From Pythium myriotylum (taxonomy: Eukaryota > Oomycota > Peronosporomycetes > Pythiales > Pythiaceae): DNA of 64,000 bases. The notes beneath the pieces were generated by a model. It had not been told where the DNA came from, ran no database searches, and saw only the letters and a list, made by a program, of their open reading frames with translations. Shown piece after piece: positions 42,021-51,198 of the stretch; position 1 is the stretch's first letter; the number at the start of each line of letters is the position of its first letter. The position numbers and the translations under genes were made by a program. The DNA is taken from positions 2,914,001-2,978,000 of the forward strand of contig JALJCQ010000013.1 of the NCBI GenBank assembly GCA_023091665.1. The letters are read 5' to 3'.

Positions 42021-42041
42021 TCATTCCAAGTTTCTCAACTT
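42021..42041 (+). promoter_or_regulatory. Oomycete-type initiator upstream of PAN2
   Basis: TCATTCCAAGTTT followed by CTCAACTT, about 60-80 bp before the ATG; the Inr plus flanking CAACTT motif known from oomycete promoters. Confidence 0.65.
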
Positions 42042-42101
42042 ACTTCAAACATCCTCCTGGATCTTCCAGTCTTCAAGACTAAACAACTCTTCTCAAGACC
42101 G

Positions 42102-43115
42102 ATGCTTCGTTCGTCAGGTCTTGCAAGTATTCTCCTCGCTGTGGCGCTTCTGCCTAGCGCCTTTGGATCCTCGCTTCGCCGCCTTGACGCTATGGAGTAC
42201 CAGGCTGCTATGAGTGCACCGCCGATCAGTTGCTATATCGAAAACGGCTACGACTACGTCGGCAAGGATATTGCCAACGCCCAGGGCAACTACACGACCT
42301 GCTGCTCCAAGTGCTCCGCCACCGCGGGATGTACGGCCTGGTCGTGGTCGGACTATAATGGCGGCACCTGTTGGCTCAAGTCGGGTCGTGGCGACATCGT
42401 CGTCAACCCGAACGTGAAGTCAGCGCTGTTCTTCTACGGCGACAGGCCGTACTGCAAGGCGAGCGAGGATATCGACTTCGTCGGTAATGATCTCGCACGT
42501 GTTGACGGTGCCACTGTCGACGCCTGCTGCGACCTCTGCCAGAAGTACGCGGGCTGCCGCGCGTACTCGTGGTCCAACCACCTCGGTGGGTCGTGTTGGC
42601 TCAAGAGCAAGGTGACTCAGATGGTCGTCAAGGCCGGTGTCAAGTCGGCCGAAGCGTACCCGGACATCTACCAGAGCTGCATGTACTCCTTCGGGAACAC
42701 GGACTTTGTCGGCAATGACATCGGCAACAAGCCTAGCGCCACCGCCGGTGGCTGCTGCAACATCTGCAAGATGACTTCTGGCTGTCGTGCTTACTCGTGG
42801 ACGAACCAGAACGGTGGCACGTGCTGGCTCAAGAGCCGCAAGGGAGACACCATCTACAAAGAAGGTGTGACTTCATCGCAGGTGTACCCGAACCCAGACC
42901 CCGTGTGTACGATTCAGGACAACACCGACTACGTCGGCAAGGATATCGCGAACTTCCCCGGTAAGGACGCCAACGGATGCTGCGCGACGTGCGCCAACTA
43001 CCCAGGCTGCCACGCCTTCTCATGGTCAGACTACAACGGCGGTACGTGCTGGCTCAAGTCTGCCAAGGACACGACGATCAGCAAGACCGGCGTGAAGTCG
43101 GCTGTCCTGCAGTAA
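42102..43115 (+). CDS. PAN2, secreted protein with four PAN/Apple-like repeats
   Basis: Single exon, 337 residues. The ATG at 42102 begins a clear signal peptide (MLRSSGLASILLAVALLPSA); the frame is open further upstream but without any signal. After GSSLRRLDAMEYQAAMSAPP come four repeats with complete cysteine sets: CYIENGYDYVGKDI, DIDFVGNDLARV, NTDFVGNDIGN and NTDYVGKDIANF. Each carries CC-x2-C...GC and (S/T)CWLKS. The N-terminal linker and repeats 1-3 are very close to PAN3, its downstream tandem copy. A role at the cell surface or wall is inferred from the fold and secretion signal. Confidence 0.9.
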   Translation: MLRSSGLASILLAVALLPSAFGSSLRRLDAMEYQAAMSAPPISCYIENGYDYVGKDIANAQGNYTTCCSKCSATAGCTAWSWSDYNGGTCWLKSGRGDIVVNPNVKSALFFYGDRPYCKASEDIDFVGNDLARVDGATVDACCDLCQKYAGCRAYSWSNHLGGSCWLKSKVTQMVVKAGVKSAEAYPDIYQSCMYSFGNTDFVGNDIGNKPSATAGGCCNICKMTSGCRAYSWTNQNGGTCWLKSRKGDTIYKEGVTSSQVYPNPDPVCTIQDNTDYVGKDIANFPGKDANGCCATCANYPGCHAFSWSDYNGGTCWLKSAKDTTISKTGVKSAVLQ

Positions 43116-43873
43116 GAGCTCAGCGGAGTCGAACGGCTCTCGAGACTGCGGGATCTTGGTGCCAGATCACAGTGCTGCCCAACAACCAAGCTTCGATCCT
43201 TCAGTGAGCACGCTCTCCTGCATTTAGTTAACAGCATCTAGCTTTGTTTTATGAGAAAAATACTCGCACCAAGAGTTTCGCGTCACTCAATGGTGAAAAG
43301 CTGCTTCTGTCGATGTTGCTTCGTTGTTCCACAGTGACGAAATAGTCAGAGTGGACGACGTGGTATTTCATACCCTTGTATATTGTATAATAAAGTTCAC
43401 GAAAATTGTTATATACACTCAGCTGTAACCCCTGGTAAATGATAAAGCTTGAACACTAATATTGTTTTGGGATCGACTTCGCTTGTTTCAACTCGGCTTC
43501 GCACGCCACACACTTTTGGGTTCATCGTCGTTGCAGCCTGGCTCACCATTTCAGGTGTTGAGTTCGTGGCATCCGAACTGCAATGTGACTGATTTTTGCC
43601 CACGAGATTGCGCGTGGAATGACGCAGAGACTCATTCCGGCGATTGTCTTTCTCCACGGTGCGACGCTAGCTATCGGATGATTCTTCCACAGGAATGACT
43701 CGAAAAAGTCAGTCTTTCTGCAGCAGTAACAGGTACAAAGACTTCGACGAAAATTTCAAGACGAGTCCTGGGTTAGTTGAAGTTCATGCGCATGTGCGCA
43801 CGTCACTTGAACCGCCGGAGATGAACGATCCTGCTCGTCGCTACTAGCAGAGCCCACTTCAACTTTGTCAACT
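43116..43873. other. Intergenic, PAN2-PAN3
   Basis: About 760 bp, AT-richer downstream of PAN2, with AATAAA-like sequence near 43390. No gene recognised. Confidence 0.5.
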
Positions 43874-43889
43874 TCATTACCAAGTCTCC
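43874..43889 (+). promoter_or_regulatory. Initiator-like element upstream of PAN3
   Basis: TCATTACCAAGTC preceded by CAACT, 50 bp before the ATG; similar in position and sequence to the PAN2 and PAN4 elements. Confidence 0.5.
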
Positions 43890-43924
43890 CCAGCCACCAA
43901 GCCAACCAGCTTCCTCCAACCGCA

Positions 43925-44935
43925 ATGCTCAGCGCCAACGGTCTCGTCGGGATCCTCCTCGCAGTGACGACTGTACCCAGTGCCTTTGGCTCATCGCTCC
44001 GCCACCTTGATGCCATGGAGTACCAGGCCGTGATGAGTGCACCACCGATCAGTTGCTACGTCGAGAATGGGTTCGACTACGCGGGCTATGACATCAAGAA
44101 TGTACCTGGGGACTACACGTCGTGCTGCTCCGCGTGCGCAGCCACTCCAGGCTGCAAGACGTGGTCGTGGTCGAACCTCAACGGCGGCACCTGTTGGCTC
44201 AAGTGGGGCCGTGGTGATATCGTCGTCAACCCGAACGTCAAGTCTGCGGTCTTCTTCTACGGCCAGCAGCCGTACTGCCAGGCGAGTCAGGACATTGACT
44301 TTGTCGGCAACGACCTCGCCCGTGTCAATGGTGCGTCGGTCGACGCCTGCTGTGACATCTGCCAGAAGTATGCAGGCTGCCGCGCGTACTCCTGGACTGA
44401 CCACCAGGGCGGGTCGTGTTGGCTCAAGAGCAAGGTGACCCAGGTCGTAGTTAAGGCGGGCGTCAAGTCGGCCGAGGCGTACCCAGACATCAACCAAGGT
44501 TGCAGCACGTGGTCCTATGATACCGACTACGAAGGCAACGACATTGCCAATAAGCCTAGCGCCACCCACGGCGGGTGCTGCGACATCTGCAAGGCGACGC
44601 CGGGCTGTCGGGCGTACTCTTGGACCAACCAGAACGGCGGCACGTGCTGGTTGAAGAGCCTCAAGGGTAATACTATCACCAAGTCTGGTGTCATCTCGTC
44701 CCAGGTGTATCCGAACCCTCCGAAAGAATGCAAGATCGAGAACAATGTTGATTACGTCGGCAACGACGTCTGGAACGTCCCTGGCAAAGACGTCAATGTT
44801 TGCTGCGGTATCGCCGCCAACATCGGCTACACAGCCTTCTCGTGGTCGGATTACAACGGAGGCACGTGCTGGCTGAAGTCGGGCAAGGGCGCCACGGTCT
44901 CCAAGACCGGAGTTAAGTCGGCTGTCCTTCAGTAA
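43925..44935 (+). CDS. PAN3, secreted PAN/Apple-repeat protein, fourth repeat degenerate
   Basis: Single exon, 336 residues from the ATG at 43925, with signal peptide MLSANGLVGILLAVTTVPSA and then GSSLRHLDAMEYQ. Repeats 1-3 have the full cysteine pattern. In repeat 4 the block reads CCGIAANIGYTAFSWSDYNG where the other proteins have CC-x2-C-x6-GC. It therefore lacks two cysteines that normally pair, and is one residue shorter. The remaining GGTCWLKSGKGA part is intact. It is a tandem duplicate of PAN2 on the same strand. The loss could make this domain structurally different rather than non-functional, since the frame is preserved. Confidence 0.9.
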   Translation: MLSANGLVGILLAVTTVPSAFGSSLRHLDAMEYQAVMSAPPISCYVENGFDYAGYDIKNVPGDYTSCCSACAATPGCKTWSWSNLNGGTCWLKWGRGDIVVNPNVKSAVFFYGQQPYCQASQDIDFVGNDLARVNGASVDACCDICQKYAGCRAYSWTDHQGGSCWLKSKVTQVVVKAGVKSAEAYPDINQGCSTWSYDTDYEGNDIANKPSATHGGCCDICKATPGCRAYSWTNQNGGTCWLKSLKGNTITKSGVISSQVYPNPPKECKIENNVDYVGNDVWNVPGKDVNVCCGIAANIGYTAFSWSDYNGGTCWLKSGKGATVSKTGVKSAVLQ

Positions 44936-45699
44936 GGGAACTTCCAATCGCTCGCTCGGACAGCGATCTGTCATGCTCTCGCTTTGAGGAGAGCTTGCGT
45001 GTTTCCTAAGGTTAGACCAAAATACGCAGGATCACCCCGTCGTAGGTCTTTGAAGCATTTCATGTCAACAATGAATCGCCAGAATTCATCATTCTTGTTT
45101 CCCGATGAGAGTCCCCAATCTCTGAGTAACGGGATTTGAAAGATGCGTGCCCCACACGCAACCCTCCATGCAAGTCTACCAACTTGCCGCCACTGTATTA
45201 AAATGATGACTCGCTTTTCAGTTCGCTAACCTCATCCTACTACTCCAGTGGAACTCGAAAAATTTGATGCCGTGTTGCAACCATTCGACACACGGTCGTC
45301 AGCGTGCATAACTGGCCTTCTCTTTTAAGCTTCACCGCCGGAAAAAGCGACGAGGCGCGCCAGAGTTGAACCCAATCGTGGGTGCACCTGCGGAATATCT
45401 CTACCGGTATGTAGATTCAAGCGGCGACAAGATCTGACGAAAACGAAATGGCGACCTACCGTGTCTTGCGCTGTTATTCCAGCTAGGACGTCAACGCCGA
45501 CGCATGTCTGGTCTGGGAGCAACACCGGGCCATCTCGGCTCAGTGGGCGACTGTGCGAACGGTCTTCTGAGCGTCCTACTCCACAAGATTTAATTTTGAT
45601 TGGGTTCACTACTGCTATCACCAGGACTTCAAGCACGAGTCGAGAGCTTCTCTTCCGCAAGTCTCGTTTCTATCGCCGACCGGTTCTATGCTGTCAAGC
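44936..45699. other. Intergenic, PAN3-PAN4
   Basis: About 760 bp without a supportable gene. The frame of PAN4 is open back to about 45461, but this upstream part has no signal peptide or PAN sequence. Confidence 0.5.
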
Positions 45700-45720
45700 T
45701 CATTCCAAGTTTCGCGACTT
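45700..45720 (+). promoter_or_regulatory. Oomycete-type initiator upstream of PAN4
   Basis: TCATTCCAAGTTT followed by CGCGACTT, 44-64 bp before the ATG. The first 13 bases are identical to the PAN2 element. Confidence 0.65.
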
Positions 45721-45763
45721 CCCTCTCAAGCAAGTACCAACAAGAGTCTTCATCTTCCTGACC

Positions 45764-46765
45764 ATGATCAGGAACACCATACTCATCGTTCTAACGGCTC
45801 TCATTTTCTATGCACCGGGCTCGCAATCGTCAACGTTCCGCGGTTTGACTCGTCTCCTCGAGTCAATGCAAGCTGCACCCGTGTGCCTCATCGAGAACGG
45901 CTTTGACTATGTCGGATACGACATCTCGAACGCGCCTGGCACCGTCGACAAGTGTTGCGACATCTGCAGCTGGACCTTCGGCTGCAAGGCCTGGTCGTGG
46001 TCGGACTATAACGGCGGGACGTGCTGGCTAAAGTCAGGCCGTGGGGATATTGCCGTCAACCCGAACGTCAAGTCGGCCCTGAACCCGAAGGTTTCGTCGT
46101 CATACTGCCAGCTGAGCAACGATCTTGATCTCATCGGTAATGACATCGCTCGCGTCGACAGCAAGACTGCGGAAGGCTGCTGTTCTATCTGCCAGAACTA
46201 TCCTGGCTGTCGTGCCTACGCGTGGTCGGACTACCTTGGAGGCTCCTGCTGGCTGAAGAGCAAAGCTGGTCAGAGTGTGTACAAAGTTGGCGTCAAGTCA
46301 GGCAAGGCGTACCCTGATCTTACGCCCAGTTGCTCCACCCTCGAAGTCGGAATCGACTATGTTGACAATGACATCGGCAACCAACCTGGCAAAACGCCAG
46401 AGGCGTGTTGTGACATCTGCAAGGCCACAAACCACTGTCGTGCGTTCTCGTGGACCAACCAAAACGGCGGCACATGCTGGCTTAAAAACCTGAAGGGCAA
46501 TGCAGTTTACAAGCCAGGTGTAACGTCATCCCAGGTCTACCCGAACCCAGACCCACAGTGCACGCTCAAGCAAGACACCGACTACGTGGACAACGACATG
46601 GGCTATGTGCCGAGCACGGACCCCCTCCTCTGCTGCTCGATCTGCCGCGAGCGCAGCGGCTGCAAGGCATTCGCCTGGTCGAACTTCAACGGCGGAACGT
46701 GCTGGCTCAAGACGGCTGCCAATGTGCCTGTGACGAAATCGGGGGTCCTGTCAGCCACGATTTGA
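45764..46765 (+). CDS. PAN4, secreted protein with four PAN/Apple-like repeats
   Basis: Single exon, 333 residues from the ATG at 45764, with signal peptide MIRNTILIVLTALIFYAPGS. The linker (TFRGLTRLLESMQAAP) differs from PAN1-3. Four repeats follow: CLIENGFDYVGYDI, DLDLIGNDIARV, GIDYVDNDIGN and DTDYVDNDMGY, each with CC-x2-C, GC (HC in repeat 3) and CWLK. The protein ends shortly after repeat 4. It is in the same orientation as PAN2 and PAN3 and likely part of the same tandem series, but more diverged. Confidence 0.9.
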   Translation: MIRNTILIVLTALIFYAPGSQSSTFRGLTRLLESMQAAPVCLIENGFDYVGYDISNAPGTVDKCCDICSWTFGCKAWSWSDYNGGTCWLKSGRGDIAVNPNVKSALNPKVSSSYCQLSNDLDLIGNDIARVDSKTAEGCCSICQNYPGCRAYAWSDYLGGSCWLKSKAGQSVYKVGVKSGKAYPDLTPSCSTLEVGIDYVDNDIGNQPGKTPEACCDICKATNHCRAFSWTNQNGGTCWLKNLKGNAVYKPGVTSSQVYPNPDPQCTLKQDTDYVDNDMGYVPSTDPLLCCSICRERSGCKAFAWSNFNGGTCWLKTAANVPVTKSGVLSATI

Positions 46766-47303
46766 GAGGCATCCGATGCTCCAGAGCGGCGATGTATGGA
46801 TTTCGTGGGTGGGCCACCTTCAACAAACAAAAACACAAACTGGATATACTCCTTAGGCTCACAAGACAGCCTGCATGTTTAGGAGAAGGACTCGCTAGTC
46901 GCTCTGTGCCAAATAATCCATTCTTTGTCCACAGCGTATGTTGACTTTCTTGCATCTCCTCGCCTTGTCATCATCTACTCTCGAGTGTGGTAACCTTTCA
47001 GCCGATCTTTCCATCGCGAAGAGATCGGCGCACTGGCTCGTCTATGCTCACCACCACTGTCGTTGGTTCCATTTTTTCGAGGTGCGTTCTATTGTTCGAT
47101 ATTCTGAGGTGATGTCGCGGGACCTGAAACGGCTGCTTGGCTGGCTGACTGTCTCACGAGAGACCACGACGGAGACCAAAGTGATCAAGAACGCTTCGCG
47201 AAGGACAAATGCTCGCAATGGTGGCGTGAAGAGTCGCGAGTCGACGCTGATCTGTGGTAGAGAGTGTAAGAGTCATGATAAGCGAGGTGGGTGAATCCAT
47301 GGG
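46766..47303. other. Intergenic, PAN4 to left arm of the palindrome
   Basis: About 540 bp without a gene. At about 47091-47122 it carries TCTATTGTTCGAT..TCTGAGGTGATGTCGCGGG. An inverted, slightly different copy of this lies in the palindrome spacer (about 49040-49073). Confidence 0.5.
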
Positions 47304-48905
47304 CCAACCCACAGTACCATTGGGAAAAATAAGCATTCATCACATATTAGAGAGTGTAGCGCTGTCTGACTGCAGCAATAAACCTCAATGAGATCCGCTC
47401 CATCGCGGACTCCATCCACACTGCAGCCACTGTCCTAGCACATCGACCACACTACCATCGCGCATCAACGGGACGGGCGAGCTCACTCGCGTGGTGTCTT
47501 CTGTCCGCCAAGACACCATCAAGGAAGAAGCGTCTTCTCACGCCGTCGTCCACACCACTGCCGACGTCACGCCGGCCTTGGTGACCGTCGCGCCCTTGCC
47601 GCTCTTGAGCCAGCACGTGCCGCCGTTCAGGTTGGACCACGAGAAGGCGTTGCAGCCCTGGACGCCGCGACAGATGCCGCAGCAGTCGCTCGCGATCGCC
47701 GACGGACGACTCGTGAGGTCGTTGCTGACAAAGTCGACGTCGTACACGAGCGCGCAGGCACTCGACGGGTTGGGCAGCACCTGCGCCGAGACGACGCCGG
47801 TCTTGGCGGCCGTGGCTCCCTTGTAGCCCTTGAGGTAGCACGTGCCGCCGCTCTGCGAGGTCCAGGAGAAGGCGACGCAGCCGGCGACGGCGCGACAGAT
47901 ATCGCAGCAGCCGGAGGCCGAGGCGCTCGGTCGGCTCGTGAGGTCGTTGCCGACGTAGTCGACGTTGGTCTCGAGCGGGTTGCAGCTCTGCGGCCCGACG
48001 TCCGGGTAGGCGAGCGCGGACTGGACGCCGGTCTTGGCGACCGTGTCGGTGCGCTTGGACTTGAGCCAGCACGATCCGCCGAGGTAGTCGGACCAGGAGT
48101 AGGCGCGGCAGCCGAGGAAGCTGCGACAAAGGTCGCAGCAGCCGCCAGGCGAGGCGCTGGAGACGCGCGCGAGGTCGTTGCCGACGTAGTCGAGGTTGCT
48201 CTGGAGCGCGCAGGTGGTGGCGGGTCCGTCGGAGAGCACGGCCGACTTGACGTTGGGGTTGACGACGATGTCGCCCTGCGCGGCCTTGAGCCAGCAGGTG
48301 CCGCCGTTGAGGTTGGACCAGGACCAGGCGCGGCAGCCGCTGGTGGCGGCGCAGGCGGCGCAGCACGAGTCGACGGGTCCTGGCGCGTTGGCGATGTCGT
48401 TGCCGACGTAGTCGAAGCCGTTCTCGACGAGGCAGGAGGGCGTCGCGCGGGCGTCGGCGAGTGCGGCCTGGAAGTCGAGCGCCTCGGCGCGACGCAGCGT
48501 CGTGCCGGCGTGTGCTTGTCCACTGAGGTTGGCGGTGCTGTCGGCGCTGGCGAAAGGAAGCGCGAGGGCGAGAGCGAGCGCTGGGACGGCGGCGACGATG
48601 GATCCGAGACGGAGAGCAGAGACCGAGAGCATGGTAGTTGGTGCGGCGGTGTCTTGGTGTCGTTTGGGGTTGGAGTGTGGTGTTGGGAAGGAAGCCGTAG
48701 GCTTTGGTGTCGTGTGAGTGACTTGTGCGTCGGCGAGCGAATCGAAGAGTGAGGAGTCGAGTGGCCGGAGTGGTGCCGAGGTTGGGAGGCGCAGCAGAAC
48801 GAGAGGCAGACGAGTGACGGGCAGGTTGTGCTTGTCGGCCTCTGGCGCGTGAGATGTGCGTCAGTGGGCGTCGTGTGTCGGTCGTCTCTTGGCGCTGGCT
48901 CGTGG
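47304..48905 (+). repeat. Left arm of 1.6-kb inverted duplication
   Basis: Reverse complement of 49191-50792. All positions mirror about a constant sum of 98096, so the two encoded 364-residue proteins and all shadow frames are identical. The only outer mismatch I see is 47314 versus 50782; outside 47304 the sequences diverge. The arm contains PAN5 with its 3' flank and about 270 bp of 5' flank. Confidence 0.93.
47538..48632 (-). CDS. PAN5, secreted protein with four PAN/Apple-like repeats (palindrome copy)
   Basis: Single exon, 364 residues, ATG at 48632. The signal peptide is MLSVSALRLGSIVAAVPALA with a long hydrophobic core. The linker is longer than in PAN1-4 (about 45 residues, STANLSGQAHAGTTLRRAEA...). 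The four repeats are typical: CLVENGFDYVGNDIANAPG, NLDYVGNDLARV, NVDYVGNDLTSR and DVDFVSNDLTSR, with complete cysteines. GC content, especially at third codon positions, is visibly higher than in PAN1-4. The sequence is identical to PAN6, which lies in mirror orientation 0.8 kb away; the two genes are transcribed away from each other. Confidence 0.9.
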   Translation of the reverse strand: MLSVSALRLGSIVAAVPALALALALPFASADSTANLSGQAHAGTTLRRAEALDFQAALADARATPSCLVENGFDYVGNDIANAPGPVDSCCAACAATSGCRAWSWSNLNGGTCWLKAAQGDIVVNPNVKSAVLSDGPATTCALQSNLDYVGNDLARVSSASPGGCCDLCRSFLGCRAYSWSDYLGGSCWLKSKRTDTVAKTGVQSALAYPDVGPQSCNPLETNVDYVGNDLTSRPSASASGCCDICRAVAGCVAFSWTSQSGGTCYLKGYKGATAAKTGVVSAQVLPNPSSACALVYDVDFVSNDLTSRPSAIASDCCGICRGVQGCNAFSWSNLNGGTCWLKSGKGATVTKAGVTSAVVWTTA

Positions 48906-49190
48906 GTGGTGGATGTGAGGCGGTCTGTGCTGTCGTCTTGTGCGGGCGTGTTTAGAGGCCTCTTTTTCTTTCTCTCATGTGCCCAGCATCGTCTCTCTTC
49001 GGAGACAGCCACGAAGGTAGTTGGTGGAGTTGCCATGCCCGCGACATCACCTGAGAAAATCGAACAATAGAGCGAACCATGGAAATATCGAACAATGCAA
49101 CCATCCAATCCTTGATGACGACGCACTTTGATGACTGAAAATGACCCATGCACGACATAAACGAGAGAAAGAGAAGCAACAAGAGAGCAT
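48906..49190. other. Palindrome spacer
   Basis: 285 bp unique centre between the identical arms and therefore between the divergent PAN5 and PAN6 promoters. It contains two related segments, ATCGAACAATAGAGCG and ATATCGAACAATGCAACC, and an inverted copy of a ~35-bp sequence that also occurs left of the palindrome near 47.1 kb. No gene seen. Confidence 0.7.
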
Positions 49191-50792
49191 CCACGAGCCA
49201 GCGCCAAGAGACGACCGACACACGACGCCCACTGACGCACATCTCACGCGCCAGAGGCCGACAAGCACAACCTGCCCGTCACTCGTCTGCCTCTCGTTCT
49301 GCTGCGCCTCCCAACCTCGGCACCACTCCGGCCACTCGACTCCTCACTCTTCGATTCGCTCGCCGACGCACAAGTCACTCACACGACACCAAAGCCTACG
49401 GCTTCCTTCCCAACACCACACTCCAACCCCAAACGACACCAAGACACCGCCGCACCAACTACCATGCTCTCGGTCTCTGCTCTCCGTCTCGGATCCATCG
49501 TCGCCGCCGTCCCAGCGCTCGCTCTCGCCCTCGCGCTTCCTTTCGCCAGCGCCGACAGCACCGCCAACCTCAGTGGACAAGCACACGCCGGCACGACGCT
49601 GCGTCGCGCCGAGGCGCTCGACTTCCAGGCCGCACTCGCCGACGCCCGCGCGACGCCCTCCTGCCTCGTCGAGAACGGCTTCGACTACGTCGGCAACGAC
49701 ATCGCCAACGCGCCAGGACCCGTCGACTCGTGCTGCGCCGCCTGCGCCGCCACCAGCGGCTGCCGCGCCTGGTCCTGGTCCAACCTCAACGGCGGCACCT
49801 GCTGGCTCAAGGCCGCGCAGGGCGACATCGTCGTCAACCCCAACGTCAAGTCGGCCGTGCTCTCCGACGGACCCGCCACCACCTGCGCGCTCCAGAGCAA
49901 CCTCGACTACGTCGGCAACGACCTCGCGCGCGTCTCCAGCGCCTCGCCTGGCGGCTGCTGCGACCTTTGTCGCAGCTTCCTCGGCTGCCGCGCCTACTCC
50001 TGGTCCGACTACCTCGGCGGATCGTGCTGGCTCAAGTCCAAGCGCACCGACACGGTCGCCAAGACCGGCGTCCAGTCCGCGCTCGCCTACCCGGACGTCG
50101 GGCCGCAGAGCTGCAACCCGCTCGAGACCAACGTCGACTACGTCGGCAACGACCTCACGAGCCGACCGAGCGCCTCGGCCTCCGGCTGCTGCGATATCTG
50201 TCGCGCCGTCGCCGGCTGCGTCGCCTTCTCCTGGACCTCGCAGAGCGGCGGCACGTGCTACCTCAAGGGCTACAAGGGAGCCACGGCCGCCAAGACCGGC
50301 GTCGTCTCGGCGCAGGTGCTGCCCAACCCGTCGAGTGCCTGCGCGCTCGTGTACGACGTCGACTTTGTCAGCAACGACCTCACGAGTCGTCCGTCGGCGA
50401 TCGCGAGCGACTGCTGCGGCATCTGTCGCGGCGTCCAGGGCTGCAACGCCTTCTCGTGGTCCAACCTGAACGGCGGCACGTGCTGGCTCAAGAGCGGCAA
50501 GGGCGCGACGGTCACCAAGGCCGGCGTGACGTCGGCAGTGGTGTGGACGACGGCGTGAGAAGACGCTTCTTCCTTGATGGTGTCTTGGCGGACAGAAGAC
50601 ACCACGCGAGTGAGCTCGCCCGTCCCGTTGATGCGCGATGGTAGTGTGGTCGATGTGCTAGGACAGTGGCTGCAGTGTGGATGGAGTCCGCGATGGAGCG
50701 GATCTCATTGAGGTTTATTGCTGCAGTCAGACAGCGCTACACTCTCTAATATGTGATGAATGCTTATTTTTCCCAATGGTATTGTGGGTTGG
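49191..50792 (-). repeat. Right arm of 1.6-kb inverted duplication
   Basis: Reverse complement of 47304-48905; contains PAN6. The homology ends abruptly at both edges (CCACGAGCC at 49191; TGTGGGTTGG at 50792). Confidence 0.93.
49464..50558 (+). CDS. PAN6, secreted protein with four PAN/Apple-like repeats (identical to PAN5)
   Basis: Single exon encoding the same 364 residues as PAN5. Signal peptide, extended linker and four PAN/Apple-like repeats are as described for that copy. Identity extends over the whole coding sequence, about 270 bp upstream and 230 bp downstream, so both copies share at least their proximal promoters. Absence of any difference, even at silent sites, means either very recent duplication, ongoing gene conversion, or an assembly artefact. 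Confidence 0.88.
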   Translation: MLSVSALRLGSIVAAVPALALALALPFASADSTANLSGQAHAGTTLRRAEALDFQAALADARATPSCLVENGFDYVGNDIANAPGPVDSCCAACAATSGCRAWSWSNLNGGTCWLKAAQGDIVVNPNVKSAVLSDGPATTCALQSNLDYVGNDLARVSSASPGGCCDLCRSFLGCRAYSWSDYLGGSCWLKSKRTDTVAKTGVQSALAYPDVGPQSCNPLETNVDYVGNDLTSRPSASASGCCDICRAVAGCVAFSWTSQSGGTCYLKGYKGATAAKTGVVSAQVLPNPSSACALVYDVDFVSNDLTSRPSAIASDCCGICRGVQGCNAFSWSNLNGGTCWLKSGKGATVTKAGVTSAVVWTTA

Positions 50793-51198
50793 AACATCTT
50801 TCTCGTGTCAAAGCAGGCATCATCCGCAATTCGTGTAAATGGCTTCACTTTCAACCGATGGACGACGGTGTTTGCGTTGCAGAAGACGGGGACGACGCGC
50901 CACTTCAGTCGCGCTTCATCGTGGACACGCCTTTCTGGAGGGATTCGCGGAACTGTTGGATCGAGAGTCTGACTGACTTACATGCGAGATGTCTCGCCAT
51001 CGTCTGACTGGGCTGATTGGCGAGCCCATGTCAAAACTAATCAAGGGGGAGAGGTCTAAGGCCAAGCGAAAGACGCAAGCTTTTCGGTGTTAACACCACT
51101 GGCCACGACACACAGATCGTGCGATACGGCGATGTCATGTCCAACGAAAATATGAAAAAGGCGTCGAAATTAATGAGCGCGGTGGGTTCATAAGATAC
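50793..51198. other. Intergenic, palindrome to ARR15
   Basis: About 400 bp. An open frame from about 50753 to 51007 crosses the arm boundary and encodes nothing I recognise. No other feature seen. Confidence 0.45.

Noticed and set aside
45461..45763. N-terminal extension of PAN4
   Set aside because: Open in frame, but it would bury the signal peptide, and the initiator-like element at 45700 places the transcript start inside it.
39945..46765. Possible RXLR effector motif after the signal peptides of PAN proteins
   Set aside because: The conserved SSLR(R/Q/H)L(D/E)AM segment is not R-x-L-R and there is no dEER follow-up; the PAN repeats explain the proteins better.
47627..49240. Arg/Pro/Thr-rich frames of 440-540 codons in both palindrome arms
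   Set aside because: They overlap PAN5 and PAN6 on the same strand in another frame. The PAN frame has a signal peptide and conserved cysteines, while these are low-complexity by-products of high GC.
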